DNA of 59,328 nt, from NCBI RefSeq assembly GCF_900078665.2, contig NZ_LT546207.1, positions 2,752,318 to 2,811,645 on the forward strand, read 5' to 3'. Position 1 is the first letter of the stretch, and each line of letters opens with the position of its first letter. The position numbers and the translations under genes were made by a program. This DNA is from Mycolicibacterium houstonense. GTDB lineage: Bacteria; Actinomycetota; Actinomycetes; Mycobacteriales; Mycobacteriaceae. A model generated the notes under the pieces. That model searched no databases. It was not told the DNA's origin and saw only the letters and a list, made by a program, of their open reading frames with translations. This document shows, piece by piece, positions 17,827 through 26,558 of this stretch.

Positions 17827-18120
17827 ATGAGCGTTTTCCATCCGGTTTCCGTCGTCAGGCGCGAAGCCGCACAACCAACCACAGCACACCCGCGTTCTTC
17901 GGAGCCGGTGCTGATCACCGAACAACAGGTGCTGTTCGGCACCGCCGCGGCGGTGCGGTCTCCCGCCCGGCGCAACGTCGTCGCGATGATGTCGCACGCG
18001 GTGGCCTCAGTGGCCGAACGCTGGCATGCGCGCGCCGAGCGGCGGCACGCGCACTACTACCCGCCGCCGTGCAGCTATCTCGAGCACAGCATGATGGCGC
18101 GAGAGATGGACCGGCTCTGA
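17827..18120 (+). CDS. Small conserved actinobacterial protein
   Basis: A 97-residue basic protein with an ITEQQVLFGTAAAV segment and a C-terminal ARAERRHAHYYPPPCSYLEHS tail. No TM helix or signal is seen. I recognise the general pattern from mycobacterial genomes but know no function. The start ATG 17827 was chosen because the segment in front of it lacks coding character. It is convergent with the alkylsulfatase, 13 bp away. Confidence 0.65.
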   Translation: MSVFHPVSVVRREAAQPTTAHPRSSEPVLITEQQVLFGTAAAVRSPARRNVVAMMSHAVASVAERWHARAERRHAHYYPPPCSYLEHSMMAREMDRL

Positions 18121-18133
18121 TCGGCGGGCCCGA

Positions 18134-19090
18134 TCACCCGGCCAGGGCGACGGGGACCACCACCTCGGAGTAGCGCGATGCGTCACCGGCGATGACCCGG
18201 CTGTGCCGGCCGTGGACATCGATCGGGACATCGCCGGCCAACGTGATCCGGCTCAGCCGGCGGTACTGGTCGTCGTAGTCGGACACCGCGTAGTGCTGGG
18301 TGGCCCGGTTGTCCCAGATGGCCAGGTCGCCCAACTCCCAGTTCCATCGAATCGTGTTCTCCAGCTTGATCACCCGATTCTGCAGCAGCTGGAACAGGGT
18401 GGCCGATTCGGCCGCACTCAATCCCACGAACTGCTTGACGAAGTGCCCCAGCAACAGCACGCGCTTCCCGGTCTCCGGATGGACGCGCACCACCGGATGC
18501 TCGGTCTCGTAATACTCGGACTCGAACTCGGCGCGGTACTGCCGTTCGGTTTCGGCGAGCTGGTCGTGGCGCCCGTCGTAGTCGGCCGCGTAGTCGTACT
18601 GGTTGGTGTGCACCGCCCACAGCTTCTCGACCAGCGCGCGCAACGCCTCGGGCAGCCGGTCGTAGGCCGCCTCGGTGGACGCCCACGTCGTGGTCCCGCC
18701 GTAGTTGGGCAGTGTCACCGCCCGCAGCAGGGAGGCCTTGGGGATGCGGTCGACGAACGTCACATCGGTGTGCCAGCTGTTGGCCCGGTCATACCGAGAG
18801 TCGATGGGCAGGATCCGGTCTCCGCGCGAGGTGACGGTCGGATGAGCCCCCGTCGGGGTGCCGAGCAGCCTGGCGAAGGCCAACTGTCCTTCATCGTCGA
18901 GCTGGTGTTGCCCACGGAAGAAGATGACCTTGTGCTCGAGCAGGGCTGCGTTGATCGCGGACACCGTCCGCACGTCGAGGTTGCCGCTGACGTCGATTCC
19001 ATCGATGCGGGCCCCGATGTGGGCGCCGAGCTTCACTACGCGGAGAGAGGACACCCCGTCACCATCGGCGACGGGGCGGCCGAGCACCAT
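18134..19090 (-). CDS. Fe(II)/2-oxoglutarate dioxygenase, Rv3406-like alkylsulfatase (TauD/TfdA family)
   Basis: A 318-residue TauD-family enzyme. The iron-binding H-x-D is in NSWHTDVTF, and the distal His in [16 protein letters not shown] is followed by the 2-oxoglutarate-binding Arg ([10 protein letters not shown]). The strings [20 protein letters not shown]-like NYGGTTTWA and [18 protein letters not shown] match M. tuberculosis Rv3406, an alkyl-sulfate-cleaving enzyme. It would release sulfate or sulfite from organosulfates. The start at ATG 19090 ([11 protein letters not shown]) was chosen over the long 5' extension. Confidence 0.9.
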   Translation of the reverse strand: MVLGRPVADGDGVSSLRVVKLGAHIGARIDGIDVSGNLDVRTVSAINAALLEHKVIFFRGQHQLDDEGQLAFARLLGTPTGAHPTVTSRGDRILPIDSRYDRANSWHTDVTFVDRIPKASLLRAVTLPNYGGTTTWASTEAAYDRLPEALRALVEKLWAVHTNQYDYAADYDGRHDQLAETERQYRAEFESEYYETEHPVVRVHPETGKRVLLLGHFVKQFVGLSAAESATLFQLLQNRVIKLENTIRWNWELGDLAIWDNRATQHYAVSDYDDQYRRLSRITLAGDVPIDVHGRHSRVIAGDASRYSEVVVPVALAG

Positions 19091-19116
19091 CTTTGCGCTC
19101 AGCGCGAGCGCAAAGA

Positions 19117-19452
19117 TCAGTCGATACGGATGACGTACGTGCCGTCGTCGTCGCGCTCGATCTGGCCGTCGAGGGTGTTGATCCACACCGGGGTGTCGCG
19201 GCGCGACCCGAGGAACGCACTCTGCACGGCCCCGCCCGGCTGCAGATCGACATTCCACTCGTCGTCCTGGGCGACGATGGTGAGGATCTCCTCGCCGTTG
19301 GCGCGACGGATCGAGATCACCTGGCCGTTGGAGTCCAGGTCCTCCAGCTCGGCATCGTGGTCGTCGAGGTACTCGTCGAGCTCGGCATCATCGAAGATCT
19401 CGCCGTCCGGGCCCCTGACATCGTCATGCACGCCGAAGACTGTACCCAGCAT
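19117..19452 (-). CDS. Small acidic conserved protein
   Basis: A 111-residue, strongly acidic protein ([20 protein letters not shown]) with a C-terminal beta-rich segment ([21 protein letters not shown]). I chose ATG 19452 (MLGTVFGV) because GGGAGGACGTG precedes it. No TM helix, signal or known motif is seen. It is upstream of, and in the same direction as, the dioxygenase, 26 bp from its start, so they may be co-transcribed. Function unknown. Confidence 0.7.
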   Translation of the reverse strand: MLGTVFGVHDDVRGPDGEIFDDAELDEYLDDHDAELEDLDSNGQVISIRRANGEEILTIVAQDDEWNVDLQPGGAVQSAFLGSRRDTPVWINTLDGQIERDDDGTYVIRID

Positions 19453-19588
19453 CACGTCCTCCCATGAAGACCCAGGGGGGCTCCGGGCGCTAACGTGCAT
19501 CCGACGTTTACAGGCTGTTCGCCCGGGGAACAACGAGTCCCGCTGCGGCGTTGGCCAAACATTGGTCTGGCAATTAGGAGGATCATCT

Positions 19589-19885
19589 ATGGCAACCGAT
19601 TACGACGCGCCCCGCGTCAAGGAGACGGACGAGGCGAGCGACGAGTCGCTCGAGGAGCTGGCAGCCCAGCGGCGCAGCTCGGCCAACACCGCGGTCATCG
19701 ATGAGGACGAGGTGGTTGATTCGTTCGACCTGCCCGACGCCGACCTCTCCGGCGAAGAGCTGACCGTGCGGGTCATCCCCAAGCAGGACGACGAGTTCAC
19801 CTGTTCGAGTTGTTTCCTGGTGCAGCACCGCAATCGGCTGGCGCTCCAGAAGGGTGACCAGCAGCTCTGCGTCGAGTGCGTCTGA
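19589..19885 (+). CDS. DUF4193 family protein
   Basis: A 98-residue protein with the DUF4193 layout. The N-terminus is acidic and variable (TDYDAPRVKETDEASDESLEE), and the C-terminal zinc-ribbon-like part has CSSC and CVEC pairs. It has an excellent ribosome site (TTAGGAGGATCATCT) and a clear ATG. The family is nearly universal in actinobacteria and has no assigned function. It is divergent from the acidic protein gene at 19452. Confidence 0.9.
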   Translation: MATDYDAPRVKETDEASDESLEELAAQRRSSANTAVIDEDEVVDSFDLPDADLSGEELTVRVIPKQDDEFTCSSCFLVQHRNRLALQKGDQQLCVECV

Positions 19886-19920
19886 CGTAATCGACCAGCA
19901 CTCCCAACCGCGGCCGTCTA

Positions 19921-20280
19921 CTAACGGCAGCAGTTCGGGTCGAGCACAGTGCACAACGCGACGAGCGAGTCCCGGCGCGGACGGTGATAGACGTTCATGC
20001 CGCGCCGTTCGGACTCCACCATTCCGGCTCGTCGCAATTGCGACAGGTGGTGGCTGACCGTTGATTCGGCCAAGCCGACCGCAGCCGCCAGATCGCAGCC
20101 GCATACTTCCCCCGCCTCCGCGCTGAACAGCAGCGAGATCAGTTTGACCCGCACCGGGTCGGCGAGCGCCTTGAGCCGCAGCGCGATCTCAAGCGCGTCG
20201 TCATCATCGATCGGGCCGGCGGCAACAGGTGAGCAGCAGACCGGTTCGGAGGTGTCGACCACCGGTAACGCCTTGGGCAT
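19921..20280 (-). CDS. arsR: ArsR-family arsenite-responsive repressor
   Basis: A 119-residue winged-helix repressor (RLKALADPVRVKLISLLF, then LAESTVSHHLSQLRRAGMVESERRG). Candidate As(III) thiols are CC near the N-terminus (EPVCCSP), the pair in EVCGCDL at the DNA-recognition side, and CC at the C-terminus (DPNCCR). It is divergent from the cadI/acr3/arsC operon, with the inverted repeat at 20304-20360 between. It would release DNA on binding arsenite or antimonite. Confidence 0.93.
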   Translation of the reverse strand: MPKALPVVDTSEPVCCSPVAAGPIDDDDALEIALRLKALADPVRVKLISLLFSAEAGEVCGCDLAAAVGLAESTVSHHLSQLRRAGMVESERRGMNVYHRPRRDSLVALCTVLDPNCCR

Positions 20281-20303
20281 GAAACTATTCTGCCAGAGGA
20301 TAT

Positions 20304-20360
20304 TGACTTATGTCGAAGAGGTGGCATCATCGATGTTGTCCGATAGTTCGACATAAGTCA
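20304..20360. promoter_or_regulatory. ArsR operator: perfect 14-bp inverted repeat
   Basis: TGACTTATGTCGAA (20304-20317) and its exact inverse TTCGACATAAGTCA (20347-20360) lie in the 100-bp arsR-cadI intergenic region. Centres are 43 bp apart, about four helical turns. One arm lies near the arsR promoter and the other 20 bp before cadI, so one repressor could control both directions. Confidence 0.75.
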
Positions 20361-20380
20361 TAGAGGTTGAGAAGGCTGCC

Positions 20381-20833
20381 ATGTCCCGCACACAACTCGC
20401 CTTGAACGTCGACGACCTTGACGAGGCCATCACGTTCTACTCCAAGCTGTTCAACACCGCCCCCGCGAAGGTCAAGCCCGGTTACGCCAACTTCGCGATC
20501 GCCACTCCCCCGTTGAAGTTGGTCCTCATCGAAAACCCTGGGCACGGTGGGACTCTCAACCACCTGGGCATCGAAGTGGAGTCCAGCCAGCAGGTACACA
20601 CCGAGATCGCCCGGCTTACCGATGAGGGCCTGTTCACCGAAGAAGAGATCGGGACCACCTGCTGTTTCGCCACTCAGGACAAGGTCTGGGTGACCGGTCC
20701 GGCCGGCGAGAAATGGGAGGTTTACACGGTTCTGGCCGACTCGGAAACCTTCGGCACCCAGTCGTCGGCCCTGGATTCCCCCGAGTCGGGCGGCGTGTGT
20801 TGCGGCGCGAGCGCGGCTGAGACATCGGCGTGA
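20381..20833 (+). CDS. cadI: ArsI/CadI-type vicinal oxygen chelate protein (C-As lyase family)
   Basis: A 150-residue VOC-fold protein (LALNVDDLDEAITFYSKLFNT, then HLGIEVESSQQVH). It carries the vicinal CC in GTTCCFATQDKVWV that binds arsenic in ArsI C-As lyases, and another CC near the C-terminus (GGVCCGAS). The family includes M. tuberculosis CadI (Rv2641) and characterised ArsI enzymes that demethylate organoarsenicals with Fe(II). It is the first gene of the operon and overlaps acr3 by GTGA. Confidence 0.9.
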   Translation: MSRTQLALNVDDLDEAITFYSKLFNTAPAKVKPGYANFAIATPPLKLVLIENPGHGGTLNHLGIEVESSQQVHTEIARLTDEGLFTEEEIGTTCCFATQDKVWVTGPAGEKWEVYTVLADSETFGTQSSALDSPESGGVCCGASAAETSA

Positions 20834-21903
20834 GCCAGACCGTCGTAGCCAAGCTCTCCACGCTGGACCGGTTCCTGCCGGTGTGGATCGGGGTGGCGAT
20901 GGCCGCCGGATTGCTGCTCGGACGGTTCGTTCCGGGCATCGCCGATGCCTTGAATCAAGTTCAGGTCGACGGCATTTCACTGCCGATCGCCCTGGGCCTG
21001 CTCATCATGATGTACCCGGTGCTGGCAAAGGTCCGCTACGACCGCCTCGACACCGTCACCGGTGACCGCCGGCTGCTGATCAGCTCGCTGATCCTCAACT
21101 GGGTATTGGGCCCCGCCCTGATGTTCGCACTGGCCTGGCTGTTCCTGCCGGACCTGCCCGAGTACCGAACGGGCCTCATCATCGTCGGACTGGCCCGCTG
21201 CATCGCGATGGTCATCATCTGGAATGACCTGGCGTGCGGCGACCGGGAGGCGGCCGCCGTCCTGGTGGCGCTCAATTCGATGTTCCAGGTCGCAATGTTC
21301 GCCGTGCTCGGTTGGTTCTATCTCTCTGTGCTCCCCGGCTGGCTCGGCCTGGAGCAGACCACCATCGACACGTCGCCATGGCAGATCGCCAAGTCGGTGC
21401 TCATCTTCCTCGGCATTCCGCTGTTGGCCGGCTATCTGTCACGCCGTATCGGTGAATCGGCGAAAGGCAGGGACTGGTACGAATCGACATTCCTGCCCCG
21501 GATCGGCCCGTGGGCCCTGTACGGACTGCTGTTCACCATCGTGGTGCTGTTCGCGTTGCAGGGCGATCAGATCACCGGCCGGCCGTGGGACGTCGCGCGC
21601 ATCGCGGTGCCGCTGCTGATCTACTTCGCGATCATGTGGGGCGGCGGATACGCGTTGGGCGCGATCCTGAAACTGAGCTACCAGCGCGCCACCACCCTCG
21701 CGTTCACCGCCGCGGGCAACAACTTCGAACTCGCCATCGCGGTGGCCATCGCCACCTACGGCGCCACGTCGGGTCAAGCCCTGGCCGGCGTCGTCGGCCC
21801 ACTCATCGAGGTGCCCGTCCTGGTCGCGCTCGTCTACGTGTCACTGGGACTGCGAAAACGGTTCAGCCCCATAGGAGATGACCAACCGGTGAGGAGCAGT
21901 TGA
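20830..21903 (+). CDS. acr3: Acr3 arsenite efflux permease
   Basis: A 357-residue membrane carrier of the BART superfamily with about ten TM segments. The conserved Cys is in GLARCIAMVIIWNDLACGD, and the NNFELAIAVAIATYG segment is typical of Acr3. It exports As(III). The GTG start at 20830 overlaps the cadI stop (GTGA), and the gene ends within TGATG shared with arsC, so the three genes are coupled. Confidence 0.94.
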   Translation: MSQTVVAKLSTLDRFLPVWIGVAMAAGLLLGRFVPGIADALNQVQVDGISLPIALGLLIMMYPVLAKVRYDRLDTVTGDRRLLISSLILNWVLGPALMFALAWLFLPDLPEYRTGLIIVGLARCIAMVIIWNDLACGDREAAAVLVALNSMFQVAMFAVLGWFYLSVLPGWLGLEQTTIDTSPWQIAKSVLIFLGIPLLAGYLSRRIGESAKGRDWYESTFLPRIGPWALYGLLFTIVVLFALQGDQITGRPWDVARIAVPLLIYFAIMWGGGYALGAILKLSYQRATTLAFTAAGNNFELAIAVAIATYGATSGQALAGVVGPLIEVPVLVALVYVSLGLRKRFSPIGDDQPVRSS

Positions 21904-22310
21904 TGCCAGAGCGCCCGCGGCCCAGCGTGCTCTTCCTGTGCACACACAACGCCGGTCGATCACAGATGGCGATGGGCTTTTTCGCTCACCTCGCAGGTGA
22001 TCGGGCTATCGTGTTCTCGGCCGGCTCGCAGCCCGCCGCCCAGGTGAATCCCGCCGCTGTCGCGGCAATGGCCGAGGTCGGCATCGACATCGCCCATGCA
22101 CAGCCCCGGCGGTGGACCGACGACATCGTCGAGACAGCGGATGTCGTCGTGTCCATGGGGTGCGGAGACACCTGCCCCTACTTTCCCGGCAAGCGCTATG
22201 AGAACTGGGACCTGGCCGACCCGGCCGGCCTCGGGGTCGAAGCGGTGCGCCCGATCCGCGATGACATCGAACGGCGGGTTCGCATACTGCTCACCGATCT
22301 GGGGCTTTGA
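21903..22310 (+). CDS. arsC: Arsenate reductase, low-molecular-weight phosphatase fold
   Basis: A 135-residue enzyme that reduces As(V) to As(III) for export by Acr3. The P-loop is CTHNAGRS (CX5R), and further Cys lie in MGCGDTCPYFPG. The fold belongs to the thioredoxin- or mycothiol-coupled group. The start is ATG 21903 after GAGGAG; an in-frame TTG one codon earlier is unlikely. Last gene of the ars operon. Confidence 0.92.
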   Translation: MPERPRPSVLFLCTHNAGRSQMAMGFFAHLAGDRAIVFSAGSQPAAQVNPAAVAAMAEVGIDIAHAQPRRWTDDIVETADVVVSMGCGDTCPYFPGKRYENWDLADPAGLGVEAVRPIRDDIERRVRILLTDLGL

Positions 22311-22338
22311 TCCGGCAGATGATCCTCGGGTGAGTGGA

Positions 22339-23448
22339 TCAGGCGTCGCTGCGCTTCGGCCCCCCGGCGGACGGTTTCGCGGCAGCGGGAGTGTTGTTGT
22401 CCTCGGACTTGGTGTGGGCCTTCGTGCCCTCGGGCTTGACCCCGATCCGCTTCTTGACGTCCGCGGTCACCCGATCGGCAAAGCTCTTGACTTCCGCCCC
22501 GACCTGTTCGGCCACATCCCTGGCCGGTTGACCGATTCGCTTCTTCGGCATCGGCGCGACCGCACGCGCCACCACGGGCGAAACCTGTTCTTCAGCAAGC
22601 ATTTTCGTCGGCGGAGGCTCAGGCACGGCTGTGGCGGCGGGAACGTCAAGGGTGACGGTCTTGAACGTCGCGTCGACGCCGAGGGGCCGCTCCACCGACG
22701 GGGTGCGCAGTTCTGACGTTCCGAAGTCCGGCGGCGGTGGCGGTGCGGTCGCCAGCGCGGTGGCGATCCCCAGCTGTGCGGCCTCGATGCCTTCCACGAC
22801 GGACCTCGCGCCGTCTCCGAGTGAGATCAGGAAGTTCCTCGTTCCTTCGACCGTGGCATCGACGATATTGCTGAGGTTGAAGGTCAGTACCGCGGCGATC
22901 AGATTCTGCGTGCCCTGGATAAAGGCGGTCGCAACGCCACTGCCGGCATCGAGAAATCCGTTCGCCACGTCGATGACCGCTTGCGGCCACGCGGCCTGCA
23001 GCGCCGCCTCCACCACCAGATACTTCTGGTTGCGCCAGATCGCCGAATCCAGCAGCGGTTGCCCGACGGCCACCACAGCGTCGCGCGCCGCGGAGGTGAA
23101 GGTATCGAATGCGCCGACGAAATCGCGGGCGAAGATCTCCTGGATGATCTCCACCGTGACACCGGGAATGGCGAGCACGGACTGGCCCAGACCGATGCCG
23201 GCCTGCGCCAGTCCCGCCAGATATACCGCCCAGTTCTCGGCCCAGTTGCGGATCGACTGCCGCACGATGGGCAGGGTCAGGATGTAGGGCAACTCGAAAT
23301 CGGTGAGCTGAAATTCGGGCACGACCTTGGGTGGCGCCACTTGCACATCTGGCGCCGGCCACGACGGCGCGATCGGTGCCATCGCCACCGCCGCCGCGCC
23401 GACCATCGCGACTCCGGTGGCAAACCACGGGCGCACCGCTCCGTCCAT
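22339..23448 (-). CDS. Secreted Ala/Pro-rich protein of mycobacterial type
   Basis: A 369-residue exported protein. Starting at ATG 23448 (MDGAVRPWF) gives a signal sequence (ATGVAMVGAAAVAMAPIAPSW). A mostly helical domain follows at about 40-230 (FELPYILTLPIVRQSIRNW, IIQEIFARDFVGAFDTFTSA). The Pro- and Lys-rich, low-complexity tail has PPPPPDFGTSELRTP and ends in KPSAGGPKRSDA. Such proteins are frequent in fast-growing mycobacteria; function unknown. Confidence 0.75.
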   Translation of the reverse strand: MDGAVRPWFATGVAMVGAAAVAMAPIAPSWPAPDVQVAPPKVVPEFQLTDFELPYILTLPIVRQSIRNWAENWAVYLAGLAQAGIGLGQSVLAIPGVTVEIIQEIFARDFVGAFDTFTSAARDAVVAVGQPLLDSAIWRNQKYLVVEAALQAAWPQAVIDVANGFLDAGSGVATAFIQGTQNLIAAVLTFNLSNIVDATVEGTRNFLISLGDGARSVVEGIEAAQLGIATALATAPPPPPDFGTSELRTPSVERPLGVDATFKTVTLDVPAATAVPEPPPTKMLAEEQVSPVVARAVAPMPKKRIGQPARDVAEQVGAEVKSFADRVTADVKKRIGVKPEGTKAHTKSEDNNTPAAAKPSAGGPKRSDA

Positions 23449-23585
23449 GCACGAACCCCAATCCTGAGAGTCACTTGAATTGACGGAACTGTAACCCCTG
23501 ACACGTGGAGCGGCACGCCAAGCACGGAAACGGAGTCGCCGAGATCGGCCCCACGGCCCCGGCATGTTGGCCTACCGTGGCGTTC

Positions 23586-23747
23586 GTGACCGAGGACGCC
23601 GTGCGACAGCGCATCGCCGAGGGTGTGAACGCGATCCGTGCGCGCGATCTCGATGCACTGACCGCCCGATACGCCCGTGACGTCGTCTCGTTCGACCTCG
23701 GTGCGCCATTGCGGTACGCCGGCGACGACAACAAGCGAAGGGCGTGA
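23586..23747 (+). pseudogene. Truncated SnoaL-like (NTF2 fold) gene
   Basis: From GTG 23586 the frame encodes VTEDAVRQRIAEGVNAIRA, then DLDALTARYARDVVSFDLGAPLRY, then stops after 53 codons. This is the characteristic first third of SnoaL-like/YybH proteins, which normally run to about 120-140 residues. The rest of the domain is absent before the next gene at 23752. It is therefore probably a deletion remnant, although a short expressed peptide cannot be excluded. Confidence 0.6.
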
Positions 23748-23751
23748 CGTA

Positions 23752-24069
23752 ATGCCACCTCGACAACACAAGGTTCGCCGACTCGTCGTCATTGCCGGAT
23801 TGGCCATGGCCGCCGCAGCACCCATCGCAGCCCTCGCGGCCCCGTCGACCGCGGCGGCATCGTGCCCGGCAGGCGAGGACAACGACACCTACACCGGTAC
23901 GTGCATCCCGTACCTGGTGCCGAATTCACCGGGCGCCGCCACGTTGTGCCCGCCCGGGGTGGGCGGCACCGAATGCGGGTCGGCGCAAGTTCCGCCCGCG
24001 GCGCCCCCACCTGTGGCTCCACAGCAGCCCGAGGAGGAACTCGAAGACGTCAGCACGCCGGACTTCTGA
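23752..24069 (+). CDS. Small secreted Cys-containing protein
   Basis: A 105-residue exported protein. The signal peptide is RRLVVIAGLAMAAAAPIAAL with cleavage near TAAAS. The mature part has four Cys (SCPAGED, GTCIPYL, LCPPGVGG, ECGSA) and a Pro-rich tail (PPAAPPPVAPQQPEEE). Its stop overlaps the cupin start (TGATG), so they are coupled. Function unknown; the type is common in mycobacteria. Confidence 0.75.
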   Translation: MPPRQHKVRRLVVIAGLAMAAAAPIAALAAPSTAAASCPAGEDNDTYTGTCIPYLVPNSPGAATLCPPGVGGTECGSAQVPPAAPPPVAPQQPEEELEDVSTPDF

Positions 24070-24365
24070 TGGCCGATTCGACGGGTTCCCGGGGTGAGAT
24101 CCAGCTGGAGAACGATTTGTTCCGGGTGACGAAGTGGACGATCGAACCCGGTGGGGCGATCCCGATGCACCGGCATGAACACGAGTACGTGGTGGTCCCG
24201 CTGGTCACCGACACCATGCACGTCGTGACGGCCGACGGCGTCGAGATCGTCGCCAATCTGGTCGCAGGACAGAGCTATTCACGCCCTGCTGGCTCCGAGC
24301 ACACGGTCGAGAATCGCGGTAACCGCGACTCGATCGTGTTCGTCGAGGTCGAGCGGCTGACCTGA
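24069..24365 (+). CDS. Cupin-domain protein
   Basis: A 98-residue single cupin. Metal-binding motif 1 is visible as PMHRHEHEYVVVPL, and motif 2 as SYSRPAGSEHTVENRG. It would be a small metal-binding beta-barrel. The substrate is unknown. The ATG at 24069 is shared with the stop of the upstream secreted protein. It is convergent with the TetR gene at 24404. Confidence 0.85.
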   Translation: MADSTGSRGEIQLENDLFRVTKWTIEPGGAIPMHRHEHEYVVVPLVTDTMHVVTADGVEIVANLVAGQSYSRPAGSEHTVENRGNRDSIVFVEVERLT

Positions 24366-24403
24366 CGTCGGCCTCGATGTCGCCCCCGGGGCGGTCGAAC
24401 CCC

Positions 24404-25036
24404 TCAGGGCAGGTTGATTCGCCAGTACAGTCCGATGAGAAAATCGGACAGGTCGGCCGGCGTGATCTCAAGGAGGCCTTCGGCCCACGAGATCAACAGT
24501 TCCGAGGCGGCCCCCGAGACGGCGAAGGCCTTCATACGGGCGTCGACCGGGCTGCTGGCGAAGTCACCCACTGCGCTACCCGACCATCGGAAGAAGTTCG
24601 CGGCAGCGCGGGTCAGGATCTCGTTCCGGCGGGTACCGGCACGGCCCCCTTTGCCGAGCGCCTCGACGAAAATGATGCGGATCATGCGCGGGTCGGCGGC
24701 GAGGGCGTCGACCGCGGTTCGCAATGCGGCCGAGATCCGGGCGAAGGCATCACCAGAGGCATCGGCGACGGCGGCGTCCACTTCGCGCTCGACCGTATCC
24801 ATGGTGTTCTCGAGCACCGCATCGAACAGCGTGTCCAGATCGGCGAAGTTCTCGTAGAAATACCGCTCGGTCAGCCCCGCCTCGGTGATCACGTCCTTGA
24901 CCCGGACAATCCCGGAATCGGCAGAACCGAACAGGCTCATGCCCGCCTCGACCAGCTTCCGCCGCCGTTCAGCGATCCGCTCTTCTCCGGTGACTCCGCC
25001 GTACACCCGGCTTGCGCCCGAAGCCGACACCTTCAC
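24404..25036 (-). CDS. TetR-family transcriptional regulator (second of an overlapping pair)
   Basis: A 210-residue TetR protein. The HTH is RRKLVEAGMSLFGSADSG, then VITEAGLTERYFYENFADLDTLF. The C-domain is helical, including MIRIIFVEALGKGGRAGTRR. It begins with GTG inside the stop codon of the upstream TetR gene (GTGA), so two different repressors are made from one coupled transcript. Both face away from the peroxidase operon at 25995. Confidence 0.88.
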   Translation of the reverse strand: MKVSASGASRVYGGVTGEERIAERRRKLVEAGMSLFGSADSGIVRVKDVITEAGLTERYFYENFADLDTLFDAVLENTMDTVEREVDAAVADASGDAFARISAALRTAVDALAADPRMIRIIFVEALGKGGRAGTRRNEILTRAAANFFRWSGSAVGDFASSPVDARMKAFAVSGAASELLISWAEGLLEITPADLSDFLIGLYWRINLP

Positions 25037-25653
25037 TCCCCGTTGGGCGCAGCGAGTCCGGCGGCAACGGCATTGGCCGCCGCCTTTCCGGCCGTGTGCA
25101 TCGGCGCGGACGACCGCGTGGTGCGCGACAACAGAACCGCACCCTCGATAAGACAGAAGATCTCCACTGACACATCACGAGCACGCTCGCCGGTCATGCC
25201 TGCCGCAGTGAAACGCTGCTGCAGGACGCTCAGCCACGATTCGAATGCCTCAGCGGCGGCGGCCCGCATCAACTCGTCATTGTTGGCCACTTCCAACGCG
25301 ATCGTGGCAACCGGGCACGCGTAGCCGTAATCAGATTCTTCGAGATGGTGCGCGGCTTGCCGGAACGCAGCCGCCGTCGCCTCGACAACGTCGACTTCCT
25401 GCGGGTACACGGACTCGAGTAGTTCGCGATAACGGTCACCGCCGTAGGTGAGCGCGGCGGCACCCAACTCCTGCTTACCGCCGGGGAAGAAGTGGTATAG
25501 GGAACCGTACGGCGCTGCGGCCGCCGACAGAACGGCCTTGATACCAGTCGCCCCAAAGCCCTGCCGACTGAATAGATCTGCTGCGGACTCCAAGAGGCGC
25601 ACTCGTGTTTCAACCGGCTTGCGCGTCGCTGGGGAACTGGCAGTCACACGCAC
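25033..25653 (-). CDS. TetR-family regulator, YxaF/LmrA-like (first of an overlapping pair)
   Basis: A 206-residue repressor with HTH VRLLESAADLFSRQGFGATG, then AAAAPYGSLYHFFPGGKQELG. The HFPGGK variant and the YACPVATIALEVA block are typical of the YxaF/LmrA-type C-domain. It is translationally coupled to the next TetR gene. The start is 25653, or GTG 25647. The promoter region contains the palindrome TCTA-C-TAGA at 25661-25669. Confidence 0.88.
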   Translation of the reverse strand: MRVTASSPATRKPVETRVRLLESAADLFSRQGFGATGIKAVLSAAAAPYGSLYHFFPGGKQELGAAALTYGGDRYRELLESVYPQEVDVVEATAAAFRQAAHHLEESDYGYACPVATIALEVANNDELMRAAAAEAFESWLSVLQQRFTAAGMTGERARDVSVEIFCLIEGAVLLSRTTRSSAPMHTAGKAAANAVAAGLAAPNGE

Positions 25654-25994
25654 AGACTACTCTACTAGATCAATCTGTTAACGGTGGCACCGAAAACCTG
25701 CAGCGTTGAGATCGGCGAGTGCGACGTTCGCACTCCGGCACCAACGCCCGCACCACCCCGCCCATCCTCCAGCGGTGAATATCGCTTGCCTTGAGGATAT
25801 TTCGTAGGAGTGGCATCGACACCACTCCCACCTGACATGCCGCTGGGTGAGAAATGGAGCAAAAGCTCCCGCGCATCCGAGCTCAGGACCGGTATGACGT
25901 CGACCACCTCGACGACATTGCCGCGGCTCCCAATGGCAGATTTCCCCCGAACTGGGGGACGACGTGAGAACGGCGCATCCATAACGTCGTTGCC
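25654..25994. promoter_or_regulatory. Divergent promoter region between TetR pair and peroxidase operon
   Basis: This 341-bp gap has no credible ORF. At 25661-25669 there is TCTA-C-TAGA, a 9-bp palindrome eight bases from the TetR start. It could be the operator. I see no clear ribosome site ahead of the + strand gene at 25995. Confidence 0.45.
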
Positions 25995-26558
25995 ATGGCG
26001 CACAACGGAAACAACGATTGGTCCCAGCCCGCAGCCCTTGCCCTTCCCAAGGAGGGGTACTTCGAGCTGACCCGGGGGCGGTACGGCCCGGTCTACCCCC
26101 GCACCCCGGCGTGCTACGGCTTCAACATCATCGCCAAGGTGCTCGATGGACACGAACAGGCGATCCGCGACTACGGCAAGCAGCTCGAGGCGGCTGTCGC
26201 CGCGCAGCCCGATGTGCTCGCCCCGCTGAAGCTGCATTACCTGCGCTGGCAGTTGTTCGACGTCGGCTCCGGTCTGCACTTCCAGTACCAGGGCATCTTC
26301 GACACCGACTTCGACAAGTACACCGAGGACGCCGTCAAACTGTTCAGCTCGACCGGCATCACCACGGCGTTCACCCACCTGGAGGGCTTTCCCGAGGACT
26401 GGAAGACCAACCCGGAAGCCTTCATCATGTTCGTTCGCGACCACCACGTACCCAGCTTCCTGGAGTATGGCGAGTACCCGTATGTGACGTCCGAGGAGGT
26501 CAAGAAAGCACTGCGGCTCAAGGCCGCCTTCTCCGACATGCTGGATCAGATGCAATGA
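25995..26558 (+). CDS. Unrecognised protein, first gene of the Dyp-peroxidase operon
   Basis: A 187-residue soluble protein with no signal or TM helix. It is rich in aromatic residues and His (LKLHYLRWQLFDVGSGLHFQYQ, MFVRDHHVPSFLEYGEYPY). The alternating strand/helix pattern could be a ferredoxin-like fold, but I cannot assign a family. It ends in ATGA shared with the peroxidase gene, so it is made together with it and may be a partner or an evolutionary relative of the peroxidase half-domain. Confidence 0.82.
   Translation: MAHNGNNDWSQPAALALPKEGYFELTRGRYGPVYPRTPACYGFNIIAKVLDGHEQAIRDYGKQLEAAVAAQPDVLAPLKLHYLRWQLFDVGSGLHFQYQGIFDTDFDKYTEDAVKLFSSTGITTAFTHLEGFPEDWKTNPEAFIMFVRDHHVPSFLEYGEYPYVTSEEVKKALRLKAAFSDMLDQMQ

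Noticed and set aside
18203..19885. 560-codon + strand frame ending in the DUF4193 sequence
   Set aside because: Only the last 98 codons, after a strong ribosome site, are real; the rest is antisense to the dioxygenase.
21438..21448. CTGTCACGCC in acr3 as a further copy of the 48-bp repeat
   Set aside because: Only the first ten bases match and there is no inverse arm; coding sequence coincidence.
25665..26555. 296-codon minus frame opposite the first gene of the peroxidase operon
   Set aside because: Shadow; the + strand frame has normal codon use and couples to the peroxidase.
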